A stretch of 64,000 nucleotides of DNA from the NCBI GenBank assembly GCA_038503065.1, contig JBCAMK010000008.1:1364001-1428000 (forward strand). The letters run 5' to 3'. Of the stretch, positions 12,158 through 24,500 are shown one piece after another. The position numbers were made by a program, and so were the translations under genes. The DNA comes from Paragyromitra xinjiangensis (Eukaryota > Ascomycota > Pezizomycetes > Pezizales > Discinaceae). Positions within the stretch are counted from its first letter, which is position 1; each line of letters starts with the position of its first letter. The notes below the pieces were generated by a model that was not told the origin of the DNA, searched no databases, and worked only from the letters and a program-made list of their open reading frames with translations.

Positions 12158-12950
12158 TAGTAGTGAAGTTGTAGTATTTTTAATCAAAAAAAAGAGTATA
12201 GTTTCAGTATTGCCTTGACCCTTGATTGTGTCGTTTGATCGTCTGCAGTGCCTGCTCAAAAGTGATAGTCCGTCAGTGGTTGATCAACTAACGCCCAGCC
12301 ATTTCTGGGTTTGTTACTATTCCCTTATCTCGATTGGTCGCTTTATAGGATTAGCGGGTTCGCGCATACATAGAAAATAGTACGAAACGAAAGAGAAACA
12401 AAGAGAGGTGGAAGTTCTAGAAGACATGGATATCGACTGGATCGACTAGGCTGCATGAGCCCCGGAGGTTAGGGTTGAGTTTATGATCTGCTTCCCAGTG
12501 CAAGTACCGACAACTGGACCTTGCTTCCCGCACTCTAGCGACCTATGCTTGTGCTCTGCATACATCTCTCATCTCTAGTTTCTGCCCATTTGCTTATCGC
12601 ATATCGATCCTCTGGCGTGGAGAGAAGGCACTACAATACACCATTGGTCCAGCACATCCGCTAACCTAGCCGCCATCGAAGTGCGCAGCAGAATCCGAGC
12701 GAATGGAAACCCTGGGCAGGTACCCAGAAAAGAGGATTGCAGATCGCAGCCAAGCAAGCTTACATTGTTGACACGACACGTACCATAGTTACACGCCTGC
12801 AGCTTTCGGTCCGTTTACTCTTAAACAACTACCCACGCTGGTTCATGTACCAAGCGACCCCGCAGAGCAAGACTTCCAAAGAAACAAACTCCTGCATCAG
12901 CACACACACTCACGCTTTAGCGATCTCCTCTCCCCCGAAAAGCGGAAAGA

Positions 12951-15096
12951 ATGCAAACTCCACGGTCGGATGTAAGTCTTCGGAACATAACCGAGAAAAT
13001 TAAAGATGTTTCTCTGTCTGGTGAGAGCAACAGGCTTGTGGTGGGGGTCGATTTTGGGACAACATACAGCGGGTAAGAGCTAGCTTCAAAAGATAGCTTG
13101 CTGGTCGATATCATCTAATTACTCTCCGTCGTCCAGTGTTGCTTGGGGATATACAGGCTCGCCATCAGAGATTCACGTTATTCAGGTTCGGAACCCCACG
13201 TCCCGATATGCTAAGCTGTAGCTGACGATAGCTCTCGGAACCTTACAGAGCTGGCCCGGCGGCGTGAACCTGACATCTCCAAAAGTACCTTCGAAGATCG
13301 CTTATGAAAAAGACGGCATAAAATGGGGATTCCAAATCAAGCCCTTTCAAAATTGCATCGAGTGCTTCAAACTATGTCTAGATCCAAACCTACGGCCTCC
13401 AGATTTCGTTTCGCTGCCTAACATATACGCACAGTTACAACTACATGGCAAGAGCGTACAAGATGTCGTCAGGGATTATTTACAGATGCTTTATGATCAC
13501 ACTATTACGATGTTAACGCGATCGCTTGGTCAAACATTTGTGGAAAATACAACGATTGAGTTTATATTGACATGTCCGGCCGTGTGGAGTGATCGATCCA
13601 AAAATGCTACTCTCCAGGCGGCGGAGGGGACGGGAATGGCCAAGTCATGCAAGATCAGACTAATCTCTGAACCAGAAGCCGCTGCCTTATACACTTTGAA
13701 GACGATACAACCGAAAAACCTGCAGGTAGAATTTCCCAAAAACTAGATCCTTGATTGCAAAATCTCTAACAGATAATCCCAGGCCAGCGATGATTCGTGT
13801 TTTGTTGTTTGCGATGCAGGTGGTGGAACTGTAGATTTGATCTCTTACGAAATTCTGCAAACCGAACCATTACAAGTCAAAGAGAGTGTAACAGGAACAG
13901 GTTTGATTATTTTGCCCCCTATCTATTAGGATCAATGAGATCTAACACCAATACAGGAGAACTCTGTGGCTCGGCATTTCTTAATCGTCGATTCGAAAGT
14001 TTCGTAAAAGAACGCCTAGGTTCAGTGTCATACTACGCTATGAAAGAGAAAACAAAGATAGCGGCTCTCAAGTCGTGGGAAGAATATGTCAAGAGAGTTT
14101 TCGTGGATGGAGAGGATCAAGACGTGTTTCCCATCCAATTTCCTGGGCTGCCAGATGACGAAGCTAAGGGTATTGACTGTGGTTTCATGACTGTTACACG
14201 GTAATCATTCCTGACGATGGGTTTTATGTACGCGCTAAATGGCTAACGCTCGTTCGCAGCGAGGAGGTACAAGGTATATTTGAACCGGTTATCGAAGAAG
14301 TGGTACGGTTAGTAGACGGTCAAATCACCGCCGTACAATCCAAGGGGAAACAAGTGAAGAGTATACTACTCGTAGGAGGGTTCGGCTCCTCTGAATACCT
14401 CTTTATGCGGTTAAAGAATAAATATACCGACATTCTATCGACACCTGACAATCCCGACGTCGTCCTTCAGCCTGTCGATTCGTGGACAGCTGTGGTCCGT
14501 GGCGCAGTTATCCGAGGAATGGAAACAATTGTCCAAACCCGAAAATCGCGATACCATTACGGCGTTAAGTATTGGGAGTACTATGACGAGAATATACACT
14601 CAGAGGAACACAAGTACTGGGACACAACAAGAGAAAAGTGGCTTGCAGAAAATCAGATAAAGTGGTACATTGCGAAGGTATGAGCCCTAACCCTGCACTA
14701 TTGGTTATGTATTTCACTAACGACCTTCATGTAGGGCACCGAAATGTCTGAGGAAGAGAGTATTGCATTCCCATTCTATATTACGTTTGAGGATCACCAC
14801 AGCAGAGTACTAGTGGACGAGTTGGTCTGCTGCCAGGAAACATTCCCCCCGAAATGCATTGATTCTAGTAAGTATCTCCTCTATCAGCAAATAACAGAAA
14901 CTTCTCACTAACTTTCTCTATAGCTGTCAAGACAGTGTGTAAGCTCCGTTCAGACCTAACAAACGTACCGAAATCGATGTATACCAAAGGAAAGAACTCG
15001 AGGGACGTTGAGTACGAAGGACTCCATTTCACCATGGAGATGACTGTTTTGAGCGCTTCACTGCTGTTTGAATTAAGTGTGGATGGCACCCGGTGA
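12951..15096 (+). CDS. HSP70-like ATPase (nucleotide-binding-domain protein, 577 aa)
   Basis: Eight-exon model: 12951-13072, 13137-13185, 13249-13725, 13783-13900, 13957-14200, 14260-14677, 14735-14867, 14924-15096. Phases agree at every junction. The ATPase signatures of the actin/HSP70 fold are present in order: phosphate-1 VVGVDFGTTYSG (residues 30-41), phosphate-2 CDAGGGTVDL (about 226-235) and the adenosine motif LLVGGFGSSEYL (about 371-382). The connecting block WSDRSKNATLQAAEGTGM is also typical. After the nucleotide-binding domain there are ~190 residues with no visible canonical peptide-binding domain and no EEVD end. This matches the expanded, divergent HSP70/HSPA12-like families of filamentous fungi, whose substrates are unknown. 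It is probably cytosolic, as no signal peptide is seen. Chaperone activity should not be assumed. Confidence 0.88.
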
Positions 15097-16639
15097 ATTA
15101 TGACCTACCAACCTCTACTAGGTAAAACTCGCTGACATTAGATTCTCTGGATCTAGATATGGAGAAGTTTCTGCCGACTTTGCCACATGATTTTTTTTTA
15201 CGGGTGCTGGCTTAGCTCTCGCCTTGTTAGCTGTCTCATAGATGGTCTGTTAATTTATTTGAGCTTTGTAGCGTTCGAAACCAGTAATTTTTCATCTTCG
15301 TTCTTTCTGTCGTTAGTCCTAGTGATTCGTTCCGTTTCTTTCCTTCGTCTGGAAGCTTGCGAAAGATTGATTACGGGTTTTCGGTGGTAGTCTGTAGCTA
15401 GTAAAGGTAATGCCCTTGAGGCGCAAATAGGTACCGATAATGATGGTGGCCCTAAAGCAATGCTTAATAAAGTCTCCTATAGCCTGATCCCTTTTGCCCA
15501 CGTGTGGGCGAAACACCATTTCACTATACCTTTCGCCTATGAAATAGGCGATCAGATATTTGACTATTTTCCTCGCGTGAACTCTTGTTTGACATCCCCC
15601 CAAACAGATTTGCCTGTATCCAACCGTGAATAGCTCAGAAACCACCCAACATGACACTATCGCTATATGTAACTATGGAAAATAGCGAGCAGACACGAGC
15701 TTATAGCCGTCGCTAAACCTAGCTTAGAAAATTTAGAACCACCCGAGAGCTTCCCTACATGTATTTCACATGTGTATAGGCATTGCATAGGGACGGTACG
15801 CTGAAAGCGCAGTGTAACCGAGTCTAACAAGTCTCCGGGATGGGAAACGTAACACAACCAGCCAGACATCTCCACAGTATCTCCAACACATCAACCGAAA
15901 AAACTAATATCGAGAAATTTAGACACAATTTTGAGCTGAGGAGAAACTCCTTAAATATCTTTATGATAAAGATAATTAACTGGCAAGATAAAAATATTAC
16001 GAAAATTGCTAACTTAATAGACAGGAATTCTTTAGGCTTGATCTAAACCAACAATTTGTAGGCCCCAAGCAATGTTTGTAGGCATAGGAGAAACTACTTA
16101 CAGAGTTAGAAGGAGGGATGCATGTTTGTCACCAAGAAATTATTTTTGCTTGCAGTCACACTTGGTACAAACCTGGGGACTTGTTAATCATGGCTGTGCA
16201 AGAATAAGCATAACAAGTATCGTCACCGAGACCAGGGCGGGATTGAAATAATTAAAACGAGAGGTGAGGTCGAAACTGGGTGCCCACGCGGGCCCCTGGT
16301 GCTGGTTAGGAAGCTTGGCTGACGTCTTGTGACGCACGCTAAGCCGACCATGCAATTCCATAGCAAGCGAGAGCTTGTGGGTTTTCCTGATTTGATTCCT
16401 CCCATTGCACCTAGGAATATTCTGTCTGGTTCGTTAGAACTACAAATACCCTATTCCTCGCTTACTCTTTTTTATATCTTTTGTTGTTCATCCGTCTTAT
16501 CCGTTAAGCGCGAGTGAACCGTTGACAGTTTTCACCAAGAGTCACTCGCCTTTTTGCTAGTCATCAGATCTCTATTGCAGCCCCACCACAATATTTACTG
16601 AACTTCAAAAATAACATCTTAAAATACTATTCGTCTGTG
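15097..16639. other. Intergenic, no gene recognised
   Basis: Separates two same-strand genes. One TACATGTA palindrome at 15756. Nothing else is supported. Confidence 0.55.
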
Positions 16640-18170
16640 ATGTCTGGTATCCTCGGCCGGTTACGGCCTAGTCATGACTCTGCCTCTACCGCAAACACAA
16701 GTCCGGGACTCACTGGCCCTACTCCACGAGCTAGCACAAATGACCCAAACGTGCTCGACCAAACCCCTACAAGCACAACTGCAACCAGAGAGAAACGGTC
16801 CAGGCAAGACTTGGAAGCTGCAGAGGGTGATTTTGAGGGATGGGTAGATCCATATGGACCTGCACCAACGGTGAAGCAGTGGTTTAAGTGGTATTGGCAT
16901 GACCTCCTTGCGTGAGTACGCCCAAGTAGCCTTTTGTCCCAAAGAAGCGTTTACTAATCGTTTGGACGTAGGTTTATCTTCATGGCTGCAATTGCCCTGT
17001 GGTTGCTCATGTGGAGCCCTGTCCCATATCGCAAACTTTTTGCTGTAACTTACAACACACAGTCTGGCCTTACACCGTTAGTTTTCCCCTACACTGTCCT
17101 CTGCGTCAATTCTTACTTATGTGTTGTTGAGATCTCTTAGGAGTTCTGAGGTGGTTTACCCCTCATTCGCCCATCCAAAACAGTCACAAATTATGCCTAT
17201 CATCCCAGATGCTCTAATTGCCGTCTTCGTTCCCTGGATCTCAATTTGGATCATCAATTTCTTTGGTGTCTCCACCTACGGCCCTAACGGCCGACGCCTG
17301 AGGATGAAAGGTAAACATGGTGGCTTCTTCCTAGGTCGTGGGTCATTTTGGAATGTAAACAACGGCTGCTGGGGCGTTATCTACGCTGTCATGACCGGTG
17401 CTACCTTGCAAATCATCATCAAGCTCGTCATCGGCGGGCTTCGACCCCATTTCTTGACTGTCTGCGATCCCCAGATTGACAAGGCAAAAGGACAGGGTTT
17501 TCAAAACCTATATTTCGATATCACCGTTTGTCGTGATTATGAGAACAGAAAGGATGTAATCGCCAATGCTATGCAATCATTCCCATCTGGCCACTCTATC
17601 GCGGCTTGGGCAGGACTTTTCTACGCATCGCTTTACTTCAACGCGCACCTCAAGATTTTCTCGAATTATCATCCGTCGCTTTGGAAACTTCTGCTATTCG
17701 TGGCGCCTATGCTCGCTGCGACTTTGATTGTCGGTTCATTAACCTTGGATATGAGCCATAACTGGTACGACATCGTTGTTGGATCCATGATTGGAGTTGC
17801 TATGGCTATCCTATCGTACAGAATGTGTTTTGCGTCCGTTTGGGATTTCAGATGCAATCATATACCGCTCCCGCGAAACAGTGAGGCCCCGGCTTTCGGT
17901 TACGGAATACAAGAATTAGAAGCTTGGAGTGGTTGCGTTGCCACAAGGAAGGGTGGCTGGGGGATTGCGACGAGATATTCTCAAGAAGGGAGGCTTTGGG
18001 GCGCCCCAGGGGATTGCTCAGGTTTTGCTGTGAGCAGTCCTATTGGCGGGGGGGGCTTGGGAGGTGGAAATCGGCATTATCATCAACAGCCAACTTATGC
18101 ACAACCAGTGTATGCGCCTGAAAGTTCGAGTAGGGGGACAGGAGTAAGGAATGGTGGATTTAATAATTGA
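16640..18170 (+). CDS. PAP2-family lipid phosphatase (diacylglycerol pyrophosphate phosphatase, DPP1 type)
   Basis: Three exons: 16640-16911, 16972-17076, 17141-18170; 468 aa. The family removes phosphate from diacylglycerol pyrophosphate, phosphatidate or lysophosphatidate at a membrane. Several membrane segments are evident. The three phosphatase motifs are visible: KLVIGGLRP (from residue 220), PSGHS (residues 274-278, with the catalytic-type His) and SHNWYD followed by a Gly-rich helix near residue 332. The second motif and the order of membrane helices match fungal DPP1/LPP1. The N-terminal ~75 residues are Ser/Thr/Pro-rich and cytoplasmic-looking. The C-terminal ~90 residues are Gly/Ser/Tyr-rich and probably disordered. 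ATG 16640 is used; an in-frame GTG lies just before it. The exact substrate cannot be told from sequence. Confidence 0.88.
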
Positions 18171-18603
18171 TTTCCGTGTTAGGTATGCTTAAACTAGTGT
18201 GCAGAGGCGGGAAATTTTAGTGCTTTTTCAATTAGTCACGTTGCATTGCTGAGCGGCTGCTGTTCTCTTCAAGCGTCTAGTATACCATGGTTGTTTGTTT
18301 TCTTCTTTTATTGTAACTTTTCCACTACCTTAATTTGGTCTGTCTCTTTGTTTTGTACATGGATTTCTAGGAAAGAGGCAAAGCACGGATAATACTCGAG
18401 AGTTTTTTATTCTATGAATATCGGCACAGAGAAACATAACGAACTACATGTAAATAAACCTTGACGGTGGCAACAGATTTTAGCTTGCCTGCCGGATCCC
18501 ATGCTCCAAGAAACGCTAAAGAGCTACCCCGGATAGTCTGTAGCGTAGCCTGTAGCCTGTAGCAAAAGTATTTTGCTCATTTCTAGAAGTAGAAAAGATA
18601 TAA

Positions 18604-18701
18604 CGACATCGACAGGATTTGAACCTATGCGGGCGAACCCAACAGATACCACGAATTAATGATATTCGAGTCTGTCGCCTTAACCACTCGGCCACGATGT
18701 C
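18604..18701 (-). tRNA. tRNA-Ser(CGA) with intron
   Basis: Folds fully on the minus strand: acceptor GACATCG/CGATGTC with discriminator G, A-box TGGCCGAGTGG, anticodon stem ACAGA/TCTGT with loop CTCGAA (anticodon CGA, reads UCG), an intron of about 17 nt after position 37, a long variable arm GGG-TTCG-CCC as expected for tRNA-Ser, and the B-box GGTTCAAATCC. A short T-run follows as a possible Pol III terminator. It differs from the plus-strand copy at 20013 by one base, inside the intron. Confidence 0.95.
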
Positions 18702-18960
18702 TAGTGATGTTCCAAGGGATGCTATTGGTTCAGAGAACATTGCTCAACGGTTAGTAGCAACATGTGACCATAAAACTCTAAATTTTAACAAGCGGCTTTT
18801 AATTCACTAGAAAGCTCCGAAAATTCTAGAAAAAACCTCTACCATTCGTGCGTTCCATAGTTATGTACTAAACTCACTGAGGTTGTATCCCGCTCGGCCC
18901 TTAGTTCGTGATTTATTTCCCAGATCATAAATTATCACTCGAGACTACATATTACCCCTA

Positions 18961-19012
18961 TTGATTGATTGATATTTCATACACGCATCCAGCCCTTAGG
19001 CTATGGCGGCAC
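18961..19012. repeat. Dispersed repeat, copy 1 (TGATTGATTGAT...GGCGGC type)
   Basis: Begins with TTGATTGATTGAT and continues through TTCATACACGCATCC to CTATGGCGGCA. A clear second copy lies at 57789-57850. Differences between the copies are mainly C/T and G/A transitions. Confidence 0.7.
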
Positions 19013-20012
19013 ACCTAATCTAAAATCCATAACATAAGAGACATAAAATAAATAACATAAAACACAATAAATAAAAAAAATCCAATGCCATATAACAAAT
19101 AACACGCAAAACACATCCATACCCTTTAAACTTCAACAATTTATCGCTCCAAATCTCCATATCCCCATCCTAACTCCTCGTTTTTAATTTCCCTTTCACC
19201 TCTCGCTTCTCTGCATCCCTCTTTGAACTCCTTCCGTATACTGACCCCCCACTTTGCTCCCTCACTTGTACGTTACCCCTATTGAAAAGCTACCTAATAT
19301 AGGTATAGCTCCGGAGTTAGAAATAAACGAGACCCGAGCATGCAGGTTCATAAACGCTTTTACACAAGTAAATAGATAGGGTACACCACCAATCTTTAGA
19401 AAATTAACAATTGGTTTATTTCCTACCTCCTGGCGTACCTACTGTTTTCAACACCCTGAGGGTTTTCAAGATGGTTAATTCCTGCTTCATGACCTTAAGT
19501 GAAATTATAGGTGGATTGGGTGTCGCAGAGCTAAAATTTGCTAAGAATTAGGATGAAATCCTAGGGATGGCTGCAGCGTCTCTAACTTTTGGATTTCCTA
19601 GGATCTGAATATAGATAGTTCCACAACATGAGTATATTACTGTGATGTGGTCAGAGAATCGAGTCTGGTGACCCCAGCAACGCCACGAAATAACGAAATA
19701 GTAGCGCTTTGTTCTCGTATTTTATTTTGCTTTCAAAAGCTGGCAGGATCTTGTTACCTATGTGCTCGTGTCATCCCGGTTTCCTAGTATTGTGATAGGC
19801 GAATGCAACCTTATGCCCCATGAAACCGCCTACAGCTAATGTAACGGCGTGTATAGCTAAAGGGTCTTATTGAATTCCTCTAACCCCAACCCCAATGTTT
19901 ATATGCACGAACTACAGGTTAGCGTTGAGTTTTGTTTCACCTGCCAACATCATAGCACGACTACCAGTTACCTACACTTTATATTTCGCAAAGCGCAGTC
20001 GTTTGACATCAT

Positions 20013-20110
20013 GACATCGTGGCCGAGTGGTTAAGGCGACAGACTCGAATATCGTTAATTCGTGGTATCTGTTGGGTTCGCCCGCATAGGTTCAAATCCT
20101 GTCGATGTCG
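20013..20110 (+). tRNA. tRNA-Ser(CGA) with intron
   Basis: Same gene as the minus-strand copy at 18604-18701: all 98 positions match except one intron base. The acceptor, anticodon, variable and T stems pair; the anticodon is CGA. TTTTAGTTTTT follows shortly after the 3' end as a Pol III terminator. Flanks differ from the other copy, so the duplicated unit is essentially the tRNA gene itself. Confidence 0.96.
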
Positions 20111-20935
20111 TTTCACTTTTAGTTTTTCCAGCTTCTTTCCTACAACTGATTCGAATGCCAAGATACCCCTCATTTCGGGCTAACAATGGGCAGGGGATAA
20201 TTCTTGGGCCTAAGTTAGACTAGACTAGACAAGCCCTGGAATTCAAGTGAGACGGAGGTTACGACCGCCCAAAAACAGTGCACAAACTCATATCTAGCCT
20301 AATTAAATTAGTTTGTACTCGCTCCCCCTGCGCTAAGGCAGAGGACCGGTGCGGCTAAGGGAATATGACAGAATATATCGAATCATATAATATCACTCGA
20401 TCATACCATCTACCAAACTTCCCTAATTCTCATCGAAAAGGCTTAGCTTTCGAGGGATATGGAAACAGGTTTGTTTTGCCCTCGAGGTCAAGGAGCCTGA
20501 GTCTGATGCAAACCATCGTGGTGTTGGTAAGTGTCTGTATGCCCATACATACACCTCTAAATCACATGCCTTTTCTGCGGGAGTTCATTTAAAAGAGGAT
20601 GCGCTAGATTTTAATTATATGTATCAAATATAGTAGCCACATTTCTCCCAGTATTAGATGCAACTAGTAGATTTGTACGGAATGGAAAATAAATAGCTAC
20701 ATGTAGATATGAGGGTGGGGCACAAATTAATCGAGTGACATGGAATGACTCTAGTTAAAGCTTGGCAGCATCCGATGGGATAAGCGCCAAGAGGCTTTTA
20801 TATTTTAGGGCGGGTAACCATAAGTATCTAGTTACCCTCCAATTGCTATGACGTCGATATGCCTTCCATTCGCTGGTCGGTAGTTATGGTCTCACATCAT
20901 AGCCTTTCAAACATAGGATCAATTAATCGGCGAAG

Positions 20936-21586
20936 ATGGGTTCTAAGGCTTCTAAAGTAACACGAGCAGCTGGCACTGGCGCTCGAAAATATCCTTCACG
21001 TCTACCAAGAACACATTCCTCGCAAACTACAGCCACAGCCGGGCCGTCGTCAGTCTCAGTTAGTGCAGGACCATCAGTGAACCCAAAGACGCATATCAGT
21101 TGGGAGAAAGATGATGGTACACCACACAGCCTTTGTATAATTAGTACTTGGAATTAATATCATGGTAGCAATTATACGAGATGCGCAAGATCCAGACTTT
21201 CAGAGCATGCTCAGGGCTGTAGGTGCAGTCCAGCAACATCAACAAATTCCGGATCCGGCACAGAAAGTGCCCCCGAATTCAGAGGTATTATCTCCTAAAG
21301 CTATAGGCTAGTTTGAGTTGGGTTGAGTTGGTCCTCAATGGTTGAAGTATAGAGTTCGAATTCCCTTCATACACTCTCCCGCCGCCAAATTCTCGACGAT
21401 CAACAGTCGAGCGAGTCGTCTACCTTAGGCACCGTCAGTGATCGTACTTGGGCGGATGCCTCTACCATACTCCGAATAATGTCACTTAGAGACAACAAGA
21501 GACTCACTGCAGAGCAAATCGAGAAAGACTTCCGATTGGCGCCAGGATTTCTCAAGAGGCTAGGAACCAAGATTGCGAAGCCGTAA
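20936..21586 (+). CDS. Small conserved fungal protein (158 aa), function unknown
   Basis: Three exons: 20936-21116, 21169-21284, 21407-21586; phases agree. The N-terminus starts MGSKASKVTRAAG and is basic and Ala/Ser-rich. It begins MG, so N-myristoylation or a mitochondrial-type presequence are both possible. The middle carries AIIRDAQDPDFQSMLRAVG, and the C-terminus ends in a short helical block around ILRIMSLRDNKRLTAEQIEK, followed by a leucine-containing turn. I recall this architecture (MG.S.SK start, DPDF..LR..G centre, HTH-like end) from small uncharacterised ascomycete proteins, which supports a real gene, but no function is known to me. Only exon 1 is open for more than 60 codons, so an ORF-based scan would read it as an unrelated 73-residue peptide. 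Confidence 0.72.
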
Positions 21587-24500
21587 ATGCATGAGGTAAT
21601 ACTAATCAAGTATATGCGGAAACTTGGATTGCCAATTCTGGTGTGAAGCTAACTGGGCGTCAGAAATCTGCCCCGAGTGTATATATGCAGAGCTTTAAGA
21701 TAAGGAGTGGACATTGTATTGATTAGAAAACATGAATTCCTTCGGAGCCTGCTTGTGATGCCTCAGCGTGCTAGAAACAAATTAAGTTTGAGTAATCCTA
21801 ATCTTGCGGTTACTCTGCTAGCTTGAATTTTATAGCACTGCCTTAAGCTTCAGCAAAGGCTTGCTGTGAGAATCTAGGTTTCAACTCTGGGTTCTGAGAC
21901 AACCTCTCGCTTCCAGGGCCCACTCTTTCAATGACCTGGGCCTACCCAAAACAACCCTGGGCTTTTACAGACAGATCATCAAGAATTCAAGAGCGAATTG
22001 GATCATCTACCGGATTGCTATACTGCTCTAATCACTTATTACGGTCCACTGCTCTGAAGTACGATCCTGCAAGCCGGGAATGTGAAGAACGCTCTCAAGG
22101 GTTACGACACGAGAGAGATGCCAGATTGCGACATGACTGGCTACGGTGAGTGGGAGAGGTGATACTTCATTTTCAGGATCTGCTATAATTCTAGTACACG
22201 TCGGAGTCTAGGTTGCGCGTTGGCAAGATCTGACAGGTACTTAATTCCCGCTTATACCTGATACTATCACTTGCACGGGTATAGTGACGGTGGGTTTCAC
22301 ACATGAATTTCTCAGCTAGGTATAATGCGTGCTCCAACCATCTGGCCGTCACAAGCAAATGTTAAATTCAGCTTGGATCTGGCCGGACTGACCGATGAAT
22401 GACTACAGAACGGCCAAATCACTGGGAGGCTAGCCTGGAGCAATAAAAGCCTGACAACGAGTAACCGTGAGTAAGAAGTTTCCAGAGACCCATCCCTCAC
22501 TGGATTAAAAACGGGCTGCTCCGGAGTCACATTCTCACCAACATTCCCGGAAGTTTCTTCCTGCCCATACAGGGTTTGGTTTCGGTGATCCTACGTTTCG
22601 GTATCCTAAAGCGCGATTCCGCGTTACCTGGTAGAATATTTTGCAGTTGGAATCTGCGCTGGCGCTTCATTCCTTTGTTAACACCCAAAGTGCTGTTTAT
22701 TCACAGGTTGAAAGAAGTTAATGCATGCTTCTGGCCACCATGATCGAGGGTCTGTCTTGAAACACACCTGATTCGAATCTCGACCGTTAAAAGGAAAGCT
22801 CGAATTGTGATTCATCATGACCACAAAACTCGTTTCCTTTTTCTCCCTCATCCCAAGGTTGTATGGTCCACTCGTCTTCGATTAAGCCTGTTGTTTAGGA
22901 GACATGGGTAGTTGAGTAACGCGAGGCAGAGATCCCGTCAGCCGGGATTCTCGAGCTAACCTCCACGCCCGTTTCGAAAATCCCCAGGAAATATATGCAT
23001 TTATGTATGCATTTATGATATATGGTCACAGAGGTACTTCCCGGCCGATCGATGTCGGACACTCCTCGAGGCGTGGTTCGCGCGACCGGTTTCTGTCGAG
23101 AGCTGTTTTGGGAAAAAATAATCGCACCTTCGCTAGAACAAAAAGGATGACCACTATAGGCACGAGATAATTTTGAGGGCTCTCAAACAACCCCAAAGAG
23201 ATATTTCGTGTTCCGATAAAGACGAAATATTGCTATTAAGGGACAAGCCCTGGGTCCTCATCCTACAGCCAAACAGCACCATGATGAGTTTTAAAATAAC
23301 AGAAATAGGTTTCTGCGAGCTATTGTATCACAAGATGAGCGTAGCTCCGTTTCTCGGTGGGCGTTTATGCGTAAGGTTTTGACTCTAGTACCTGTGCCCT
23401 TGGGTGAGGAAATTTTCTATGACTTCTAAAGTGAAGATTGCCAACAGCTGCGGAGGGGGGTTACGGTTTTAGAATTATTTTCTTTTTTTGAAATAGGGGG
23501 AAGAAGTATGCGTATTTCGTCAAGCTTTATCTAGCCGGCCGGGCATACACATTCATAAACCAGGTATGCGGAATAAGATCGACTCGCGGCTTACATTCTT
23601 GCAGGAGAAATAATAAATTTACTTCTAGAAGCTTGGTTGGTCCTGGACTTCCTATGTGATCGCAACCTCGACCACCTAGGGAAGAAAAAGCATCGTTCCC
23701 GTGACAAAAGAGTGGAACCGCCTGTGCACTCTGAAAAGGATACTATCCGCATGACAAGGATCGGTCTGTGCTTCAACGGGAAACATACTATACCTAGAAC
23801 GATAACTCTACGACTATCTCTACAATACGTGTATCTATGAATCTTAGTCACCTGTTAAGCCCAACCCAGTTGGCTGCTGCGCCAAGGGCAATCCCACGAC
23901 TTCTCTGCCAGGTTTCCCCAAAGTCTTAGAGAGAAAAAACCGACACCGCCTACATGCATATGGGGAAAGACGCTTCACAATAAGACCAGAACTCCGTGTT
24001 CAACGTGGGGTACGATGCTGAATTAAGGGAATATAATCAAGGACTCGCAAACCTATACCCAAACAATATGTACGAGTTATTCCCAATCTGTTTGCCGAGC
24101 TTGTTTCCATAAGTTCTGTATTCTGACCGTTAAAGGCTTCCCTAGCGCTGCTTGATAGACATCTCAAATGGAGCTGAGTAAAGGACGAGTGATCGTTGGT
24201 GGTCCATGATTTCAGACATGGTTTACCGTACACCTGAAGATGGGGAGTTATAAACCGTAGATCACTAAAGCGGCATCTTCTGTGGATGTCTCTAAAGAGT
24301 TCTGTCAGGTTGGGGCGAAATAGTAAATAGGATTGAGCCACAAGCGCCAACCCCACAAACAGGGTCTGGTCCTGAGGTAGTCTCGTGCCCAGTCCCATAC
24401 TACCGAAGGTTGCTACACACCGCGGCCATAGGCAGCAGGGGATGGGAGCGAACCTAGTCCTGAGGTGTCCAAAGCACATGTGTGGTGCTCTTTACCTGTA

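Larger units (their letters stand above)
18171..20935. other. Intergenic region holding two tRNA genes and decayed repeats
   Basis: Apart from the inverted tRNA-Ser pair it contains a short dispersed repeat (18961-19012), A/T-rich low-complexity DNA around 19020-19090, motif copies TCAT-N6-TCACTCG at 18925 and 20383, and TACATGTA at 18445 and 20698. No protein gene is recognised. Confidence 0.55.

Noticed and set aside
24000..24479. 159-codon minus-strand frame
   Set aside because: It overlaps the palindromic MULE-like element and shows no domain or biased composition; judged a chance frame.
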